From positions 1 through 64,000 of the forward strand of contig NZ_FOCJ01000016.1 in NCBI RefSeq assembly GCF_900110075.1: 64,000 bases of DNA. The letters are read 5' to 3'. The notes under the pieces were generated by a model, which saw only the letters and a list, made by a program, of their open reading frames with translations, did no database searches and had not been told where the DNA came from. Position numbers and translations under genes: made by a program. Below, piece by piece: positions 43,703 through 55,199 of the stretch (its first letter is position 1; every line of letters begins with the position of its first letter). This stretch comes from Paenibacillus sp. OV219 (GTDB lineage: Bacteria > Bacillota > Bacilli > Paenibacillales > Paenibacillaceae).

Positions 43703-43892
43703 CGATTTCCGCAACCTTACCTCTGTTGAACTCGAACAGAAAGTCGCTGGATTCAAAGAAGAGCTATTCAACCTTCGTTTTCAATTGGCTACCGGCCAAC
43801 TGGAAAACCCAACTCGCATCCGCGATGTTCGTAAGGACATAGCTCGTGCCAAAACCGTTCTTCGTGAAAGAGAACTCGGAATTAGCAGCTAA
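43692..43892 (+). CDS. rpmC: Ribosomal protein L29
   Basis: A 66-residue two-helix protein near the tunnel exit, with [19 protein letters not shown] and the [14 protein letters not shown] helix. The ATG at 43692 follows GGGTGGTG inside rplP. Confidence 0.95.
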   Translation: MKANDFRNLTSVELEQKVAGFKEELFNLRFQLATGQLENPTRIRDVRKDIARAKTVLRERELGISS

Positions 43893-43941
43893 TCTGCTTT
43901 TACCCGTGAACCGATAACGAATGTATGGAAGGAGGATGAAC

Positions 43942-44205
43942 ATGAGCGAACGTAATGCGCGCAAAGTTCTAATCGGTAAAGTCGTGTCTGACAAAATGGA
44001 CAAAACAGTCGTAGTTGCGATTGAAACGTACAAGAAACATGACCTGTACCACAAACGTATTAAATATACGAAAAAACTCAAAGCACATGACGAGAACAAC
44101 CAGGCTAAAATTGGCGATGTCGTCAAAGTCATGGAAACTCGCCCGCTTTCGAAAGATAAACGGTTCCGTTTAGTCGAAATCGTTGAAGCTGCTGTTATTT
44201 TCTAA
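43942..44205 (+). CDS. rpsQ: Ribosomal protein S17
   Basis: An 87-residue OB-fold 16S-binding protein. [20 protein letters not shown] and [20 protein letters not shown] are typical. GGAAGGAGG precedes. An ATG at 43936 is also possible, but 43942 gives the normal N-terminus (MSERNARK). Confidence 0.96.
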   Translation: MSERNARKVLIGKVVSDKMDKTVVVAIETYKKHDLYHKRIKYTKKLKAHDENNQAKIGDVVKVMETRPLSKDKRFRLVEIVEAAVIF

Positions 44206-44246
44206 GAATGCTTTAAGAAGCATTTTCTCGAAAGGAGGACGTTGAA

Positions 44247-44615
44247 ATGATTCAACCATTTACGCGTTTGGCCGTCGCTGACAACTCCGGCGCGAAAGAA
44301 CTGATGTGCATTCGTGTACTAGGTGGTACTGGACGTCGTGTAGGCCACATCGGCGATCTGATCGTCTGCTCCGTCAAACAAGCAACACCCGGTGGCGTTG
44401 TCAAAAAGGGTGACGTAGTAAAAGCGGTAATCGTTCGTACTAAACGCGCGGTTCGCCGTAAAGACGGATCGTACATCGCATTTGATGAGAATGCAGCTGT
44501 AATCGTAAAAGAAGACAAGAGCCCGCGCGGCACACGTATTTTCGGACCAGTAGCTCGCGAACTTCGCGACCGCGACTTCATGAAAATCGTTTCGCTTGCT
44601 CCGGAAGTTATCTAA
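44247..44615 (+). CDS. rplN: Ribosomal protein L14
   Basis: A 122-residue 50S protein at the subunit interface. It starts [19 protein letters not shown], and [27 protein letters not shown] is at the end (quoted in part). AAAGGAGG precedes the ATG. Confidence 0.97.
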   Translation: MIQPFTRLAVADNSGAKELMCIRVLGGTGRRVGHIGDLIVCSVKQATPGGVVKKGDVVKAVIVRTKRAVRRKDGSYIAFDENAAVIVKEDKSPRGTRIFGPVARELRDRDFMKIVSLAPEVI

Positions 44616-44661
44616 TTAGTATCTTGCGCTGAAGGCGCAGGGCACGCAGGAGGTGTAACTC

Positions 44662-45015
44662 ATGCCACGGTTGAAAAAAGTGTTGGAATCTCACAACAAT
44701 AAATTGCACGTTAAAAAAGACGACACGGTTATGGTCATTACGGGTAAAGACAAAGGCAAAAAAGGCCGCGTTATTGCTGCGTATCCGCGTCAAAACCGCG
44801 TTCTCGTCGAAGGCGTCAATATGGTGAAAAAACATACTCGTCCATCGCAAGCTAATCCGCAAGGCGGTATTATCGAGCAAGAAGCGGCGATTCATGTATC
44901 CAACGTTATGCACATCGATCCTAAGAGCGGTAAAGTAACTCGGATCGGTTACAAAGTGCTTGATAACGGTAAAAAAGTCCGGATCGCTAAGAAATCCGGC
45001 GAGGTTATTGATTAA
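44662..45015 (+). CDS. rplX: Ribosomal protein L24
   Basis: A 117-residue assembly initiator with an N-terminal KOW motif ([20 protein letters not shown]). It also shows [28 protein letters not shown] precedes the ATG. Confidence 0.97.
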   Translation: MPRLKKVLESHNNKLHVKKDDTVMVITGKDKGKKGRVIAAYPRQNRVLVEGVNMVKKHTRPSQANPQGGIIEQEAAIHVSNVMHIDPKSGKVTRIGYKVLDNGKKVRIAKKSGEVID

Positions 45016-45046
45016 TTAACCGATACGGAAAGGAGGTTCACGTTAC

Positions 45047-45589
45047 ATGGCAGTAAGAATGAAAGATCGTTTTCTTAACGAAATCACTCCTGCTCTAATG
45101 CAGAAGTTCAATTATTCAACAGTTATGCAAGTACCTAAGATCGAGAAAGTGGTTATCAACATGGGTGTTGGTGAAGCTGTTTCGAACTCCAAAGTACTTG
45201 ACGCTGCTGTTGAAGATATGCGCTTGATCGCTGGTCAAAAACCTGTCGTAACTCGTTCGAAAAAGTCGATCGCAGGTTTCAAACTTCGCGAAAACATGCC
45301 AATCGGGGTTAAAGTAACACTACGCGGTGAGCGTATGTACTACTTCCTTGATAAACTGTTCAACGTTACTCTTCCACGCGTACGTGACTTCCGCGGTGTT
45401 TCGAACAAAGCGTTCGACGGCCGTGGTAACTACACACTAGGCTTGAAAGAGCAGTTGATCTTCCCGGAGATCGAGTATGATAAAGTTGATAAAGTTCGTG
45501 GTATGGACGTCGTCATCGTCACGACGGCAAAAACGGACGAAGAAGCTCGTGAACTGCTGACCCAAATGGGCATGCCGTTTACGAAGTAA
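45047..45589 (+). CDS. rplE: Ribosomal protein L5
   Basis: A 180-residue 5S rRNA-binding protein of the central protuberance. The signature [19 protein letters not shown] is present, and [20 protein letters not shown] lies later. AAAGGAGG precedes the ATG. Confidence 0.97.
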   Translation: MAVRMKDRFLNEITPALMQKFNYSTVMQVPKIEKVVINMGVGEAVSNSKVLDAAVEDMRLIAGQKPVVTRSKKSIAGFKLRENMPIGVKVTLRGERMYYFLDKLFNVTLPRVRDFRGVSNKAFDGRGNYTLGLKEQLIFPEIEYDKVDKVRGMDVVIVTTAKTDEEARELLTQMGMPFTK

Positions 45590-45611
45590 TCCACAGGAGG
45601 TGTAATACCAA

Positions 45612-45797
45612 GTGGCAAAAACTTCGATGAAGGTTAAGCAGCAACGTGCACCTAAATTCAAAGTGCAGGCTTACACACGCTGCGAACGTTGCGGCCGACC
45701 GCATTCCGTTTTGCAAAAGTTTAAAATTTGCCGGATTTGTTTCCGTGAATTAGCATACAAAGGCCAGATACCTGGCGTTAAAAAAGCAAGCTGGTAA
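45612..45797 (+). CDS. rpsZ: Ribosomal protein S14, zinc type (Z)
   Basis: A 61-residue short S14 with CERC and CRIC forming the zinc ribbon (Cys24/27/40/43), so the zinc-dependent paralogue. GTG start after AGGAGGTG. Confidence 0.96.
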   Translation: MAKTSMKVKQQRAPKFKVQAYTRCERCGRPHSVLQKFKICRICFRELAYKGQIPGVKKASW

Positions 45798-45827
45798 TCA
45801 GCCTAGTTCGGGAAGGAGGTTTACACA

Positions 45828-46226
45828 ATGGTTATGTCTGATCCGATCGCAGATATGCTTACACGCATTCGCAACGCAAACGTTGTGCGTCATGAGACGG
45901 TAGAAATGCCTGCTTCTAAAGTTAAGAAGCAAATCGCAGAAATTTTGAAACGCGAGGGCTTTATCCGCGATGCTGAGTTTATCGAAGATAGCAAACAAGG
46001 GATTATCCGTATTTTCTTGAAATATGGCCCGAACCAAGAGCGTGTAATTACGGGGCTGAAACGCATCAGCAAACCGGGTCTACGCGTTTACACGAAGAGC
46101 ACTGAAGTGCCTCGCGTACTGGGTGGCTTGGGAATGGCGATCATTTCCACATCCAAAGGAATTATGACTGACAAAGAAGCTCGCCAAGTTAAGTCCGGCG
46201 GCGAAGTTGTCTGCTACGTTTGGTAA
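45828..46226 (+). CDS. rpsH: Ribosomal protein S8
   Basis: A 132-residue central-domain 16S-binding protein that in other bacteria also represses the spc operon. It has [16 protein letters not shown] and [23 protein letters not shown] precedes the ATG. The ATG at 45834 is an alternative start. Confidence 0.97.
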   Translation: MVMSDPIADMLTRIRNANVVRHETVEMPASKVKKQIAEILKREGFIRDAEFIEDSKQGIIRIFLKYGPNQERVITGLKRISKPGLRVYTKSTEVPRVLGGLGMAIISTSKGIMTDKEARQVKSGGEVVCYVW

Positions 46227-46256
46227 TTAACTGTCACAACGATTGGAGGTGTAACA

Positions 46257-46799
46257 ATGTCTCGTATTGGCCGTAAACCAATTCAAGTTCCAGGTGGTGT
46301 AAACATCGACCTGGACAACAGCGTAATCACTGTTAAAGGACCTAAAGGTACACTGAGCCGCGAACTTCACAAAGATATGAAAGTGGTAGTTGCGGACAGC
46401 GTCATTACTGTTGAGCGTCCTTCTGACAATAAATTGCATCGTTCCCTGCACGGTACAACTCGCAGCGTCATCGCTAACATGGTTAGTGGTGTAACTGAAG
46501 GCTTCGTTAAGAACCTTGAGCTAGTAGGCGTAGGTTACCGTGCAAGCAAAACTGGCGAGAAAATCGTACTTAACGTTGGTTACTCGCACCCAGTGGAAAT
46601 CACGCCTGAGGGCGGCATCGAGTTCGAAGTTCCTGTGAACACGAAGATCATCGTAAAAGGTATCGACAAAGAACTCGTTGGTGCAACTGCTGCGAAGATC
46701 CGCTCCGTACGTGAGCCTGAGCCGTATAAAGGTAAAGGTATCAAGTATGAAGGCGAGCGTATCCTTCGTAAAGAAGGTAAAGCTGGTAAGAAGAAATAA
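46257..46799 (+). CDS. rplF: Ribosomal protein L6
   Basis: A 180-residue two-domain protein near the sarcin-ricin loop. It starts [15 protein letters not shown], and its C-terminal signature is [29 protein letters not shown] precedes the ATG. Confidence 0.97.
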   Translation: MSRIGRKPIQVPGGVNIDLDNSVITVKGPKGTLSRELHKDMKVVVADSVITVERPSDNKLHRSLHGTTRSVIANMVSGVTEGFVKNLELVGVGYRASKTGEKIVLNVGYSHPVEITPEGGIEFEVPVNTKIIVKGIDKELVGATAAKIRSVREPEPYKGKGIKYEGERILRKEGKAGKKK

Positions 46800-46865
46800 G
46801 CAGCTGCTTAACCGCGCTGCTTGATCGGATAGCTTCATAAGGACTGAGAAAGGAGTGTACAACGA

Positions 46866-47234
46866 ATGATTACAAAAGGCGATAAGAACAAAGCACGTCT
46901 TAAACGTCACCTGCGTGTGCGTAAGAAAATCAGCGGAACTACGCAGCGTCCACGTCTCTCTGTATTCCGTTCCTCCAAGCACATCTATGCACAACTGATT
47001 GATGATGTACAAGGCGTAACGGTCGCATCTGCGTCTACGCTCGATAAAGAAATTGCAGAACAATTCAGCAACGGTGGTAACATTGATGCTGCTCGTAAAA
47101 TCGGTGAAGTGATCGCTTCTCGCGCTAAAGCGAAAGGCGTTGACAAAATCGTATTTGACCGCGGCGGATACCTGTACCACGGAAGAATTCAAGCACTGGC
47201 TGATGCAGCTCGTGAAGCAGGTCTTGAATTCTAA
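46866..47234 (+). CDS. rplR: Ribosomal protein L18
   Basis: A 122-residue 5S rRNA-binding protein. It shows [20 protein letters not shown] and [30 protein letters not shown] precedes the ATG. Confidence 0.97.
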   Translation: MITKGDKNKARLKRHLRVRKKISGTTQRPRLSVFRSSKHIYAQLIDDVQGVTVASASTLDKEIAEQFSNGGNIDAARKIGEVIASRAKAKGVDKIVFDRGGYLYHGRIQALADAAREAGLEF

Positions 47235-47265
47235 AAGATAATACTTATGAAGGAGGTAACTCGAC

Positions 47266-47763
47266 TTGCGTATAGATCCCAATGCATTGGAACTTACTGA
47301 AAAAGTAGTTCAAATCAACCGTGTAGCGAAAGTAGTAAAAGGCGGACGCCGTTTCAGCTTTAGCGCTCTAGTAGTTGTAGGCGACGGTAAAGGATATGTT
47401 GGCGCAGGAATCGGTAAAGCGGGCGAAGTACCTGATGCAATTCGCAAAGGTATCGAAGACGCTAAGAAAAACCTGATTCATGTTCCACTCGTGAAAACAA
47501 CAATTCCACACCAAGTACTTGGACACTTCGGCGCTGGCCGCGTATTGCTGAAACCAGCATCTGAAGGTACTGGAGTAATCGCAGGCGGACCGGTTCGTGC
47601 CGTTCTTGAGCTTGCTGGTGTTGGTGACATTCTGACCAAATCGCTTGGTTCTTCAAACTCCATGAATATGGTTAACGCGACACTGGAAGGACTTTCCCGT
47701 CTGAAACGTGCCGAGGACGTTGCTAAACTTCGTGGTAAAACCGTGAAAGAGCTTTTGGGCTAA
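47266..47763 (+). CDS. rpsE: Ribosomal protein S5
   Basis: A 165-residue protein of the decoding and mRNA-entry region. The dsRNA-binding-like N-domain has [20 protein letters not shown]. The loop [23 protein letters not shown] (in part) follows. TTG start after AAGGAGGTAA. Confidence 0.97.
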   Translation: MRIDPNALELTEKVVQINRVAKVVKGGRRFSFSALVVVGDGKGYVGAGIGKAGEVPDAIRKGIEDAKKNLIHVPLVKTTIPHQVLGHFGAGRVLLKPASEGTGVIAGGPVRAVLELAGVGDILTKSLGSSNSMNMVNATLEGLSRLKRAEDVAKLRGKTVKELLG

Positions 47764-47776
47764 GGAGGAGAATACG

Positions 47777-47962
47777 ATGGCAAAATTGCAAATCACCCTC
47801 GTTCGCAGCCTGATCGGTCGTAACGAGAAGCAGCGTGCGACAGTTGCTACGCTTGGTCTTCGCAAAATTCGTCAATCGGTTGTCCACAGTGACAGCCCGG
47901 CTATCCGTGGCATGATTACTCATGTCAGCCACTTAATTAAAGTGGAAGAAGTACAAGCTTAA
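47777..47962 (+). CDS. rpmD: Ribosomal protein L30
   Basis: A 61-residue protein, bacterial short form: [20 protein letters not shown] at the N-terminus and [11 protein letters not shown] at the C-terminus. AAGGAGG precedes the ATG. Confidence 0.96.
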   Translation: MAKLQITLVRSLIGRNEKQRATVATLGLRKIRQSVVHSDSPAIRGMITHVSHLIKVEEVQA

Positions 47963-48043
47963 TCGCCATACAGGGCGCAGCAATATTGTAGTAACAAGTG
48001 ATGTCGCAAGACAGCGCAAAACATTAAGGAGGTGCAACGCACG

Positions 48044-48484
48044 ATGAAACTGCATGATCTCAAACCAGCTGAGGGCTCTCGTAAAGAGGGTTTCCGCAAA
48101 GGCCGTGGTATCGGTAGCGGTAACGGTAAAACTGCGGGTCGCGGTCACAAAGGTCAAAATGCTCGTTCCGGCGGCGGTGTTCGCCCAGGATTCGAGGGCG
48201 GTCAAAATCCATTGTACCGTCGTTTGCCTAAACGCGGCTTTAACAACCCGTTCCGTAAAGAGTATGCGATTGTGAACATCGATGAGTTGAATAGCTTTGC
48301 AGCTGGCACAGAGGTAACTCCTGAGCTACTGCTTGAGCAAGGTATCGTTAAAAACCCACAGAGCGGAATCAAGATCTTGGGTAATGGCGAAATCACTGTT
48401 CAGCTTACGGTAAAAGCAAGCAAGTTCTCTCAATCTGCGGTAGAGAAAATCCAGGCTGCCGGCGGTAAAACCGAGGTGATCTAA
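48044..48484 (+). CDS. rplO: Ribosomal protein L15
   Basis: A 146-residue protein with a long basic N-terminal arm ([40 protein letters not shown]) and a globular C-domain. The ATG at 48044 follows TAAGGAGGTG. The stop is directly followed by the secY TTG. Confidence 0.97.
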   Translation: MKLHDLKPAEGSRKEGFRKGRGIGSGNGKTAGRGHKGQNARSGGGVRPGFEGGQNPLYRRLPKRGFNNPFRKEYAIVNIDELNSFAAGTEVTPELLLEQGIVKNPQSGIKILGNGEITVQLTVKASKFSQSAVEKIQAAGGKTEVI

Positions 48485-49786
48485 TTGTTCAAGACCGTGT
48501 CCAACATTTGGAAAGTGGAAGACCTTCGCAGACGGATCCTGTTCACGTTGTTCATCTTGTTGGTCTACCGGATCGGTTCATTCATCCCGGTTCCTGGTGT
48601 TAACAAAGATGTATTTACGCAAACTGATCAGGCCGGTTCTGAGTTGTTTGGTTTGCTCAATACGTTTTCCGGTGGGGCACTGTTCCAGTTCTCGATTTTC
48701 GCGATCGGGATCATGCCTTACATCACTTCGTCGATCATCGTACAATTGTTGTCGATGGACGTAATCCCTAAATTCGCTGAATGGGCGAAGGAAGGCGAGA
48801 ACGGAAAACGTAAGCTTGCTCAAATCACTCGGTACGGTACCGTTATTCTTGGTTTGGTCCAAGGTTTCGGAACAGCGATTGGTTTTAATCGGCTATATTC
48901 GCTCGATATGATCCCGAATGCAACTTCTACGGATTATATTATGATTGCGATAATCCTTACGGCAGGAACTGCCTTCCTCATGTGGCTCGGAGAGCAAATC
49001 ACAGAGAAAGGCATCGGTAACGGGATCTCGGTCCTGATCTTTGCCGGGATCGTAGCTAGAATCCCTTCACATGCGCGTTCGATTTATCAACAAGAGTTCG
49101 TGGATGTGCAAGGTTCGATTTTCCTCAGCATCATAAAGGTAGTTGCGATTATCGTTGCAATCATTGCAATCGTAGTCGGAGTTATCTTCGTTCAACAAGG
49201 GATTCGTAAAATTCCGGTTCAATACGCTAAACGCGTTGTTGGTCGGAAAATGTACGGTGGTCAATCGACTCACATTCCGCTCAAAGTAAATGGTGCAGGT
49301 GTTATTCCTGTAATCTTTGCAGTATCGCTTCTGATGTTCCCGATCACAATCGCGAACTTCTGGTCGACTCATGACTGGGCTAAATGGGTTCAAGAACACA
49401 TGCCGTATGACAAACCACTTGGTATGGTGTTGTACGTAATCCTGATTATCGCTTTCACGTTCTTCTACACGTTCGTGCAAATCAATCCGGTGCAGATGGC
49501 TGATCAAATGAAGAAGAATGGCGGATATATCCCAGGCATTCGTCCTGGCAAACCGACTTCTTCCTACATTACACGCGTTATGTCGCGAATCACGCTCAGC
49601 GGTGCGATTTTCTTATCGCTTATCTCGATCTTGCCGGTTCTGTTCGGTACGCTCGCAGATCTGCCTCGTGACGTGAAGCTAGGCGGCACCTCGCTGCTAA
49701 TCGTAATCGGTGTTGCACTGGATACGATGAAGCAGATCGAGACGCAATTGATCAAGCGCCACTACAAAGGGTTTATCAATAAATAA
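48485..49786 (+). CDS. secY: SecY, preprotein translocase channel
   Basis: A 433-residue protein with ten predicted membrane helices, the pore of SecYEG. Helix 2 shows [21 protein letters not shown], and [21 protein letters not shown] is the other family signature (in part). TTG start directly after the rplO stop, with GAGGTGAT in rplO, so translation is coupled. Confidence 0.96.
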   Translation: MFKTVSNIWKVEDLRRRILFTLFILLVYRIGSFIPVPGVNKDVFTQTDQAGSELFGLLNTFSGGALFQFSIFAIGIMPYITSSIIVQLLSMDVIPKFAEWAKEGENGKRKLAQITRYGTVILGLVQGFGTAIGFNRLYSLDMIPNATSTDYIMIAIILTAGTAFLMWLGEQITEKGIGNGISVLIFAGIVARIPSHARSIYQQEFVDVQGSIFLSIIKVVAIIVAIIAIVVGVIFVQQGIRKIPVQYAKRVVGRKMYGGQSTHIPLKVNGAGVIPVIFAVSLLMFPITIANFWSTHDWAKWVQEHMPYDKPLGMVLYVILIIAFTFFYTFVQINPVQMADQMKKNGGYIPGIRPGKPTSSYITRVMSRITLSGAIFLSLISILPVLFGTLADLPRDVKLGGTSLLIVIGVALDTMKQIETQLIKRHYKGFINK

Positions 49787-49872
49787 CTGTAGGTTCGCTA
49801 GCGGGCTTCCGCGCATGTAGCATGTGGCGGGACCCGGCCGAGCCTATTATGTTTAAAGCGAGGAACACGCTA

Positions 49873-50526
49873 ATGAACATCTTATTCATGGGTCCTCCAG
49901 GCGCAGGTAAAGGCACACAGGCGGAACGTATTGTGGATACTTTCAAAGTACCCCATATCTCCACTGGCGATGCTTTCCGTTTAGCAATGAAGCAAGGCAC
50001 TCCACTTGGTGTAAAGGCAAAGGAATTCGTGGATCAAGGTCTACTTGTTCCCGATGAAATTACGAACGGCATCGTTCGTGATCGTCTTGCGCAAGAGGAT
50101 TGCAACGAAGGCTTCCTGCTTGACGGTTTCCCACGCACGCTTCAGCAAGCTGAGGCACTGGACGGGATGTTGGCTGAAATGGGACGCAGTATCGATCACG
50201 TCGTTAACCTCAAAGTTGACCGCGGTCTACTGCTTGCGCGTCTGACCGGTCGTCGCATTTGTAAATCATGCGGCTCCACCTACCATGTTATGTTCAACCC
50301 GCCGAAGCAAGAAGGCGTTTGTGATAAATGCGGCGGTGAGCTGTATCAGCGGTCAGACGATACGGAAGCAAAAGTAGGCACGCGTCTTGACGAATACATC
50401 TCCAAAACTGCCCCACTACTTGAGTACTACTCGAGTAAAGGCGTTTTGTGTGAAGTAGACGGCGAGAAGGAAATCGACGAAGTTACGACTGATATCGTAA
50501 GCTGCCTACGGGGAACAGCGGAATGA
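49873..50526 (+). CDS. adk: Adenylate kinase
   Basis: A 217-residue enzyme interconverting 2 ADP and ATP + AMP. The P-loop is [10 protein letters not shown]. The LID domain carries four cysteines (CKSC and CDKC), making it the zinc-containing Gram-positive type. The ATG at 49873 follows GAGGAA. The frame extension upstream (from 49822) is not supported. Its stop overlaps map (ATGA). Confidence 0.96.
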   Translation: MNILFMGPPGAGKGTQAERIVDTFKVPHISTGDAFRLAMKQGTPLGVKAKEFVDQGLLVPDEITNGIVRDRLAQEDCNEGFLLDGFPRTLQQAEALDGMLAEMGRSIDHVVNLKVDRGLLLARLTGRRICKSCGSTYHVMFNPPKQEGVCDKCGGELYQRSDDTEAKVGTRLDEYISKTAPLLEYYSSKGVLCEVDGEKEIDEVTTDIVSCLRGTAE

Positions 50527-51284
50527 TCATATGCAAATCCGAGTCGGAGTTGCAATATATGAGAAGAGCTGGTCAAATTGTTGCGGAAACGCATCAATTG
50601 CTTAAACAAGCGATTCGTCCTGGTGTAACAACCAAGGAATTGGACGACATTGCTGAATCGTACATTCGCAGTCAGGACGCCACACCTTCTTTCAAAGGGT
50701 ACAATCAATTTCCTGCCAGCATCTGCGCTTCTGTAAACAATGAGCTGGTACACGGCATTCCTGGACCACGCAAGCTGAATGATGGTGACATCATCAGCAT
50801 TGATATCGGCGCACAGTATAAAGGGTTTCATGGCGATTCGGCTTGGACCTATGGTGTGGGCGAGATAAGTGAAGAGTCGCAGAGGCTGCTCGACATTACA
50901 GAGCAATCACTCTATGCAGGGCTCGCACTCGTGAAGCCGGATGTTCGTTTGTTTACCATCTCGCATGCGATTCAACAAGTGATCGAAGCTGCTGGTTTCT
51001 CTGTCGTTCGTGAGTTTGTGGGGCATGGCATTGGTGCAGAATTGCACGAAGAACCGCAAATTCCGAACTATGGATTACCCGATCGCGGACCGCGTCTTAA
51101 ACCAGGAATGGTTCTGGCGATTGAGCCGATGGCCAACATCGGTGAGCGATATGTGCGTACACTGGTGGATAATTGGACAGTCGTTACTGAGGATGGTTCA
51201 TGGTGTGCTCACTTCGAGCATACGGTGGCTGTCACTGCAGATGGCTGCGAGATATTAACCCTATCCAGGGAGCAGGCAGGTTGA
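50523..51284 (+). CDS. map: Methionine aminopeptidase, type I
   Basis: A 253-residue metalloprotease removing N-terminal Met from new proteins. Metal-binding residues lie in [18 protein letters not shown] (two Asp), [12 protein letters not shown] (His), AIEPMAN (Glu) and FEHTVAVT (Glu). It overlaps adk by 4 bp and the next gene by 4 bp. Confidence 0.96.
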   Translation: MIICKSESELQYMRRAGQIVAETHQLLKQAIRPGVTTKELDDIAESYIRSQDATPSFKGYNQFPASICASVNNELVHGIPGPRKLNDGDIISIDIGAQYKGFHGDSAWTYGVGEISEESQRLLDITEQSLYAGLALVKPDVRLFTISHAIQQVIEAAGFSVVREFVGHGIGAELHEEPQIPNYGLPDRGPRLKPGMVLAIEPMANIGERYVRTLVDNWTVVTEDGSWCAHFEHTVAVTADGCEILTLSREQAG

Positions 51285-51571
51285 GCGCATTGGAATATAT
51301 GCCGGAGATCGGCCGACTTGTGAAGGTGCTTCGGGGTAAAGACGCAGGCACATATGCCGTTATCATTCAGATTGTGGATGAACGTTTTGTTCTTGTAGCA
51401 GATGGTGACAAGCGGCGCTTCGATCAATCGAAGAAGAAGAACGTACTGCATCTTCTGATGCAACCGGTCGTCAGCTCAGAAGTGGCTGACAGCATGCGGG
51501 AAACCGGCCGTGTAACAAACGCAAAATTGCGTTATGCTATTCAGAAGGCTTTGCAAGGGAAAGGAGACTGA
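51281..51571 (+). CDS. KOW-domain RNA-binding protein (L14e-like)
   Basis: A 96-residue basic protein. The KOW-type segment [32 protein letters not shown] resembles archaeal/eukaryotic L14e. The Bacilli homologue lies at the same place between map and infA. TTG at 51281 overlaps the map stop (TTGA), with AGGGAG eight bases upstream. An ATG at 51299 is an alternative. RNA binding is inferred, and its target is unknown. Confidence 0.82.
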   Translation: MSALEYMPEIGRLVKVLRGKDAGTYAVIIQIVDERFVLVADGDKRRFDQSKKKNVLHLLMQPVVSSEVADSMRETGRVTNAKLRYAIQKALQGKGD

Positions 51572-51573
51572 CT

Positions 51574-51789
51574 TTGGCTAAAGAAGACGTCATTGAAGTC
51601 GAAGGTACGGTTATTGAACCACTACCAAACGCTATGTTCAAGGTGGAACTGGAGAACGGACATCAGATTCTCGCTCATGTATCGGGCAAGCTCAGAATGC
51701 ATTTCATCCGTATTCTGACTGGAGATAAAGTAGTCATTCAGTTGTCGCCTTATGATTTGTCTAGAGGACGCATTACCTATCGGAAGTAG
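51574..51789 (+). CDS. infA: Translation initiation factor IF-1
   Basis: A 71-residue OB-fold protein binding the 30S A site. It has [20 protein letters not shown] and [16 protein letters not shown] start after AAAGGAG, 2 bp downstream of the KOW gene. Confidence 0.97.
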   Translation: MAKEDVIEVEGTVIEPLPNAMFKVELENGHQILAHVSGKLRMHFIRILTGDKVVIQLSPYDLSRGRITYRK

Positions 51790-51948
<159 letters not shown>

Positions 51949-51965
51949 AGGAGGGATAACGATAC

Positions 51966-52334
51966 ATGGCACGTATTTCTGGTGTAGACTTACCGCGTGA
52001 TAAGCGCGTTGTCATCGCTCTGACATACATCTTCGGTATTGGTAGAACAACTGCTAATAAGATCTTGGAAGCGACTGGTATTAGTGAAAATACTCGTGTA
52101 CGCGATCTGACTGAAGATGAAGTTAGCCAACTTCGCGAAACAATCGACAAGACTGTTAAAGTAGAAGGCGACCTTCGTCGTGAGATCTCGCTTAACATTA
52201 AGCGTCTGATCGAGATCGGTTGCTACCGTGGTGTTCGTCACCGTCGTGGTCTTCCGGTTCGTGGTCAACGGACTAAAACAAATGCTCGTACACGTAAAGG
52301 TCCTCGTCGGACTGTAGCGAACAAGAAGAAATAA
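51966..52334 (+). CDS. rpsM: Ribosomal protein S13
   Basis: A 122-residue protein of the 30S head contacting P-site tRNA and L5. It has [20 protein letters not shown] and [28 protein letters not shown] precedes the ATG. Confidence 0.97.
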   Translation: MARISGVDLPRDKRVVIALTYIFGIGRTTANKILEATGISENTRVRDLTEDEVSQLRETIDKTVKVEGDLRREISLNIKRLIEIGCYRGVRHRRGLPVRGQRTKTNARTRKGPRRTVANKKK

Positions 52335-52353
52335 GAAGGAGGGATAACCGATA

Positions 52354-52749
52354 ATGGCAAAACCAAAAAAAGTGGTGCGTACGAAACGTCGTGACCGTAA
52401 AAATATTGATACTGGCGTAGCGCATATCCGCTCGACGTTCAATAATACGATCGTAACGATTACAGATCCGCACGGAAACGCGATTTCTTGGGCAAGCTCG
52501 GGTAACCTCGGCTTTAAAGGTTCCCGTAAGAGCACGCCTTACGCAGCTCAAATGGCTGCAGAATCCGCAGCTAAAGCGGCAATGGAACACGGAATGAAAA
52601 CTGTCGAAGTAATGGTTAAAGGCCCAGGCGCAGGTCGTGAAGCAGCAATTCGTTCACTTCAAGCAACTGGTCTAGAAGTTAACCTTATTAAAGACGTAAC
52701 TCCGGTTCCACACAACGGATGCCGCCCGCCAAAACGTCGTCGCGTATAG
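52354..52749 (+). CDS. rpsK: Ribosomal protein S11
   Basis: A 131-residue platform protein near the anti-Shine-Dalgarno region. The signature [20 protein letters not shown] and the end [14 protein letters not shown] are present. AAGGAGGG precedes the ATG. Confidence 0.97.
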   Translation: MAKPKKVVRTKRRDRKNIDTGVAHIRSTFNNTIVTITDPHGNAISWASSGNLGFKGSRKSTPYAAQMAAESAAKAAMEHGMKTVEVMVKGPGAGREAAIRSLQATGLEVNLIKDVTPVPHNGCRPPKRRRV

Positions 52750-52875
52750 TCAATATTTGTGGTATCAAATTAATCCAACTTGTGAATAATGGTTGTGAAG
52801 GTTTGCCATACTACATGATTTGACTGCAACCGCGATAATGGTAACGGAGCGACGTTTTGAGGGAGGGTTCTATTA

Positions 52876-53820
52876 GTGATTGAGATCGAAAAGCCGAAAA
52901 TCGAAACCGTAGAACTGAATGAGGATGGCACGTACGGAAGGTTCGTCGTTGAACCGCTTGAACGCGGATACGGAGCAACGCTAGGGAATTCCCTGCGTAG
53001 AATTCTGTTGTCGTCGCTGCCTGGTGCAGCGGTAACCTCTGTTCAAATCGACGGTGTACTTCATGAGTTCTCTACGGTTCCAGGTGTGATGGAAGACGTT
53101 ACTGAAATCATCCTGAATCTCAAAGGCCTCTCGCTAAAAATCCATTCCGACGAAGAGAAGGTATTGGAAATTGATGCGGAAGGCGAAGGCAACGTTACGG
53201 CTGGCGATATTCGCGCAGACAGCGATGTCGAGATTTTAAGCCCTGATCTTCATATCGCGACGCTGGCCTCCGGTGCACGTCTCCACATGCGAGTATTCGC
53301 TAATCGCGGACGCGGTTATGTGCAAGCAGATCGTAACAAACGGGAAGATCAGCCAATTGGCGTCATCCCTGTTGATTCGATCTACACGCCGATTACTCGT
53401 GTGAACTACTCAGTTGAGAACACTCGTGTTGGTCAAGTGACTAACTACGACAAGCTCACACTTGAAGTTTGGACCGACGGAAGCATTCGTCCGGAAGAGG
53501 CTGTAAGCCTCGGCGCCAAAATTTTGACTGAGCATCTGGATCTGTTCGTTGGTTTGACTGACGAAGCGAAAGATGCTGAGATCATGGTTGAAAAAGAAGA
53601 AGACAAGAAAGAGAAAGTGCTCGAGATGACGATCGAAGAACTCGATCTGTCCGTGCGTTCTTATAATTGTCTCAAACGTGCAGGTATCAATACCGTTCAA
53701 GAGCTGATCACGAAGACGGAAGAAGACATGATGAAAGTCCGTAACCTCGGACGCAAGTCTTTGGAAGAAGTTCAAGAGAAGCTTGAAGAACTCGGTCTTG
53801 GCCTCCGCATGGAAGAATAA
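52876..53820 (+). CDS. rpoA: RNA polymerase alpha subunit
   Basis: A 314-residue protein with an N-terminal dimerisation domain ([20 protein letters not shown]) and a C-terminal DNA/activator-binding domain ([20 protein letters not shown]), joined by a charged linker. GTG start after GGGAGGG. A 126-bp spacer without clear features separates it from rpsK. Confidence 0.97.
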   Translation: MIEIEKPKIETVELNEDGTYGRFVVEPLERGYGATLGNSLRRILLSSLPGAAVTSVQIDGVLHEFSTVPGVMEDVTEIILNLKGLSLKIHSDEEKVLEIDAEGEGNVTAGDIRADSDVEILSPDLHIATLASGARLHMRVFANRGRGYVQADRNKREDQPIGVIPVDSIYTPITRVNYSVENTRVGQVTNYDKLTLEVWTDGSIRPEEAVSLGAKILTEHLDLFVGLTDEAKDAEIMVEKEEDKKEKVLEMTIEELDLSVRSYNCLKRAGINTVQELITKTEEDMMKVRNLGRKSLEEVQEKLEELGLGLRMEE

Positions 53821-53872
53821 AAAGCAGCGCAGACTAGATGTCTATAGACTGTTTTAAGGAGGGGAAATTCGA

Positions 53873-54241
53873 ATGGCATATTCAAAATTGAGCCGTGACG
53901 CTAGCTCCCGGAAAGCATTGTTCCGCGACCTCGTTACTGACTTGTTCTTGTATGAGCGTATTCAAACGACTGAGGCGAAAGCGAAAGAACTTCGTCCAAT
54001 CGCTGAGAAGCTGATCACGCTTGCTAAGCGTGGTGATCTTCATGCGCGTCGTCAAGTAGCAGCTTTCGTTCGCCGTGAGTCTCTTGTTGCAGGTGAGCAA
54101 GATGCAATCCAAAAATTGTTCTCCGAACTGGCTACTCGTTACTCGGAGCGTCCAGGCGGTTATACGCGTATCTTGAAACTAGGACCTCGTCGCGGTGACG
54201 CGGCACCTATGGTTTACTTGGAACTGGTAGACCGCGCGTAG
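53873..54241 (+). CDS. rplQ: Ribosomal protein L17
   Basis: A 122-residue tunnel-exit protein. It has [20 protein letters not shown] and the end [25 protein letters not shown] precedes the ATG. It is the last gene of the supercluster, followed at once by a terminator. Confidence 0.97.
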   Translation: MAYSKLSRDASSRKALFRDLVTDLFLYERIQTTEAKAKELRPIAEKLITLAKRGDLHARRQVAAFVRRESLVAGEQDAIQKLFSELATRYSERPGGYTRILKLGPRRGDAAPMVYLELVDRA

Positions 54242-54249
54242 CAAACGAA

Positions 54250-54276
54250 GGGTGGACCTTGCGGCCACCTTTTTTT
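54250..54276 (+). terminator. Terminator of the S10-spc-alpha supercluster
   Basis: GGTGG-A-CC TTGC GG-C-CACC with one mismatch, then seven T, nine bases after the rplQ stop. Confidence 0.88.
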
Positions 54277-54319
54277 GTTGCCCATGGGTTCAATGTCTAG
54301 GGGAGAGAGGAGATTTGGG

Positions 54320-55060
54320 ATGAGGAACATTCGGATGGTCATCAGCTATGTAGGTACTTCCTACCATGGCTTTCAGACACAGCCGATCGGTAATACGGTT
54401 CAAGATATTCTGGAGCAGGCGATTGTCGTGTTAACAGGGGAAAACGTAAATATTACAGCGTCGGGAAGAACAGATGCCGGTGTTCACGCTCGAGGACAAG
54501 TCATTAACTTCCTGACATCTTCACCAATTCCGGTGCATAGGTGGGCGTTGGCGATCAATTCCAGATTGCCGGATGATATCTCTGTTCTGAGAGCGGATGA
54601 AGTTCCCCTTGATTTTCACGCCAGTTATAGCGCCAAACGGAAGACGTATCGATATTCCATTGATACGAACAAGTTTGCAGATGTGTTTGAACGGCATTAT
54701 CGGTTTCATTATCCCATGCCTCTTCACCTGTCAGAGATGAGAGCTGCGCTTGCGAAGCTGGTGGGCCAGCATGACTTTACGTCATTCGCATCGCAACGAT
54801 CAACAAAACGCACCCATGTGAGAACGGTAATCAAAGCTCGGTTGGACGAGAGCGAGGGGAAGCTGGATCTCTTTATTACGGGGAATGGCTTCCTGTACAA
54901 CATGGTTAGAATCATTGTAGGGACCCTTCTGCGGGTTGGTGTAGGCAAACTTACTGTGGATGATGTCGTCCGCATTCTGGCTGCGCAGGACCGCACCAAG
55001 GCTGGGCCTACGGCTATGGCTCACGGCCTTACCTTGTGGGAAGTGGAATACGACAATTGA
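54320..55060 (+). CDS. truA: TruA, tRNA pseudouridine(38-40) synthase
   Basis: A 246-residue enzyme modifying the anticodon arm. The catalytic Asp lies in ASGRTDAGVHARGQV. RMVISYVGTSYHGFQTQP and FLYNMVRIIVGTLL are further signatures. The ATG at 54320 is seven bases after GAGAGGAG. The longer frame from 54275 runs into the rplQ terminator. In B. subtilis three ECF-transporter genes lie between rplQ and truA. They are absent here. Confidence 0.95.
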   Translation: MRNIRMVISYVGTSYHGFQTQPIGNTVQDILEQAIVVLTGENVNITASGRTDAGVHARGQVINFLTSSPIPVHRWALAINSRLPDDISVLRADEVPLDFHASYSAKRKTYRYSIDTNKFADVFERHYRFHYPMPLHLSEMRAALAKLVGQHDFTSFASQRSTKRTHVRTVIKARLDESEGKLDLFITGNGFLYNMVRIIVGTLLRVGVGKLTVDDVVRILAAQDRTKAGPTAMAHGLTLWEVEYDN

Positions 55061-55105
55061 CGAGCATTACCAGCTCTTCACATGTATCGTGTCCAAAGAA
55101 ATGAC

Positions 55106-55134
55106 TTGCACTTACCTATTCGTTATAGTAGAAT
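55106..55134 (+). promoter_or_regulatory. Promoter of rplM-rpsI
   Basis: TTGCAC (55106-55111), 17 bp, then TAGAAT (55129-55134), leaving a leader of about 190 nt before rplM. Confidence 0.55.
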
Positions 55135-55199
55135 ATAACTTGTGCTTTCTTAGTGGCTCTCCCACAGCCCCGACTGAGATTGCCGTTTAAACAGTAGCA

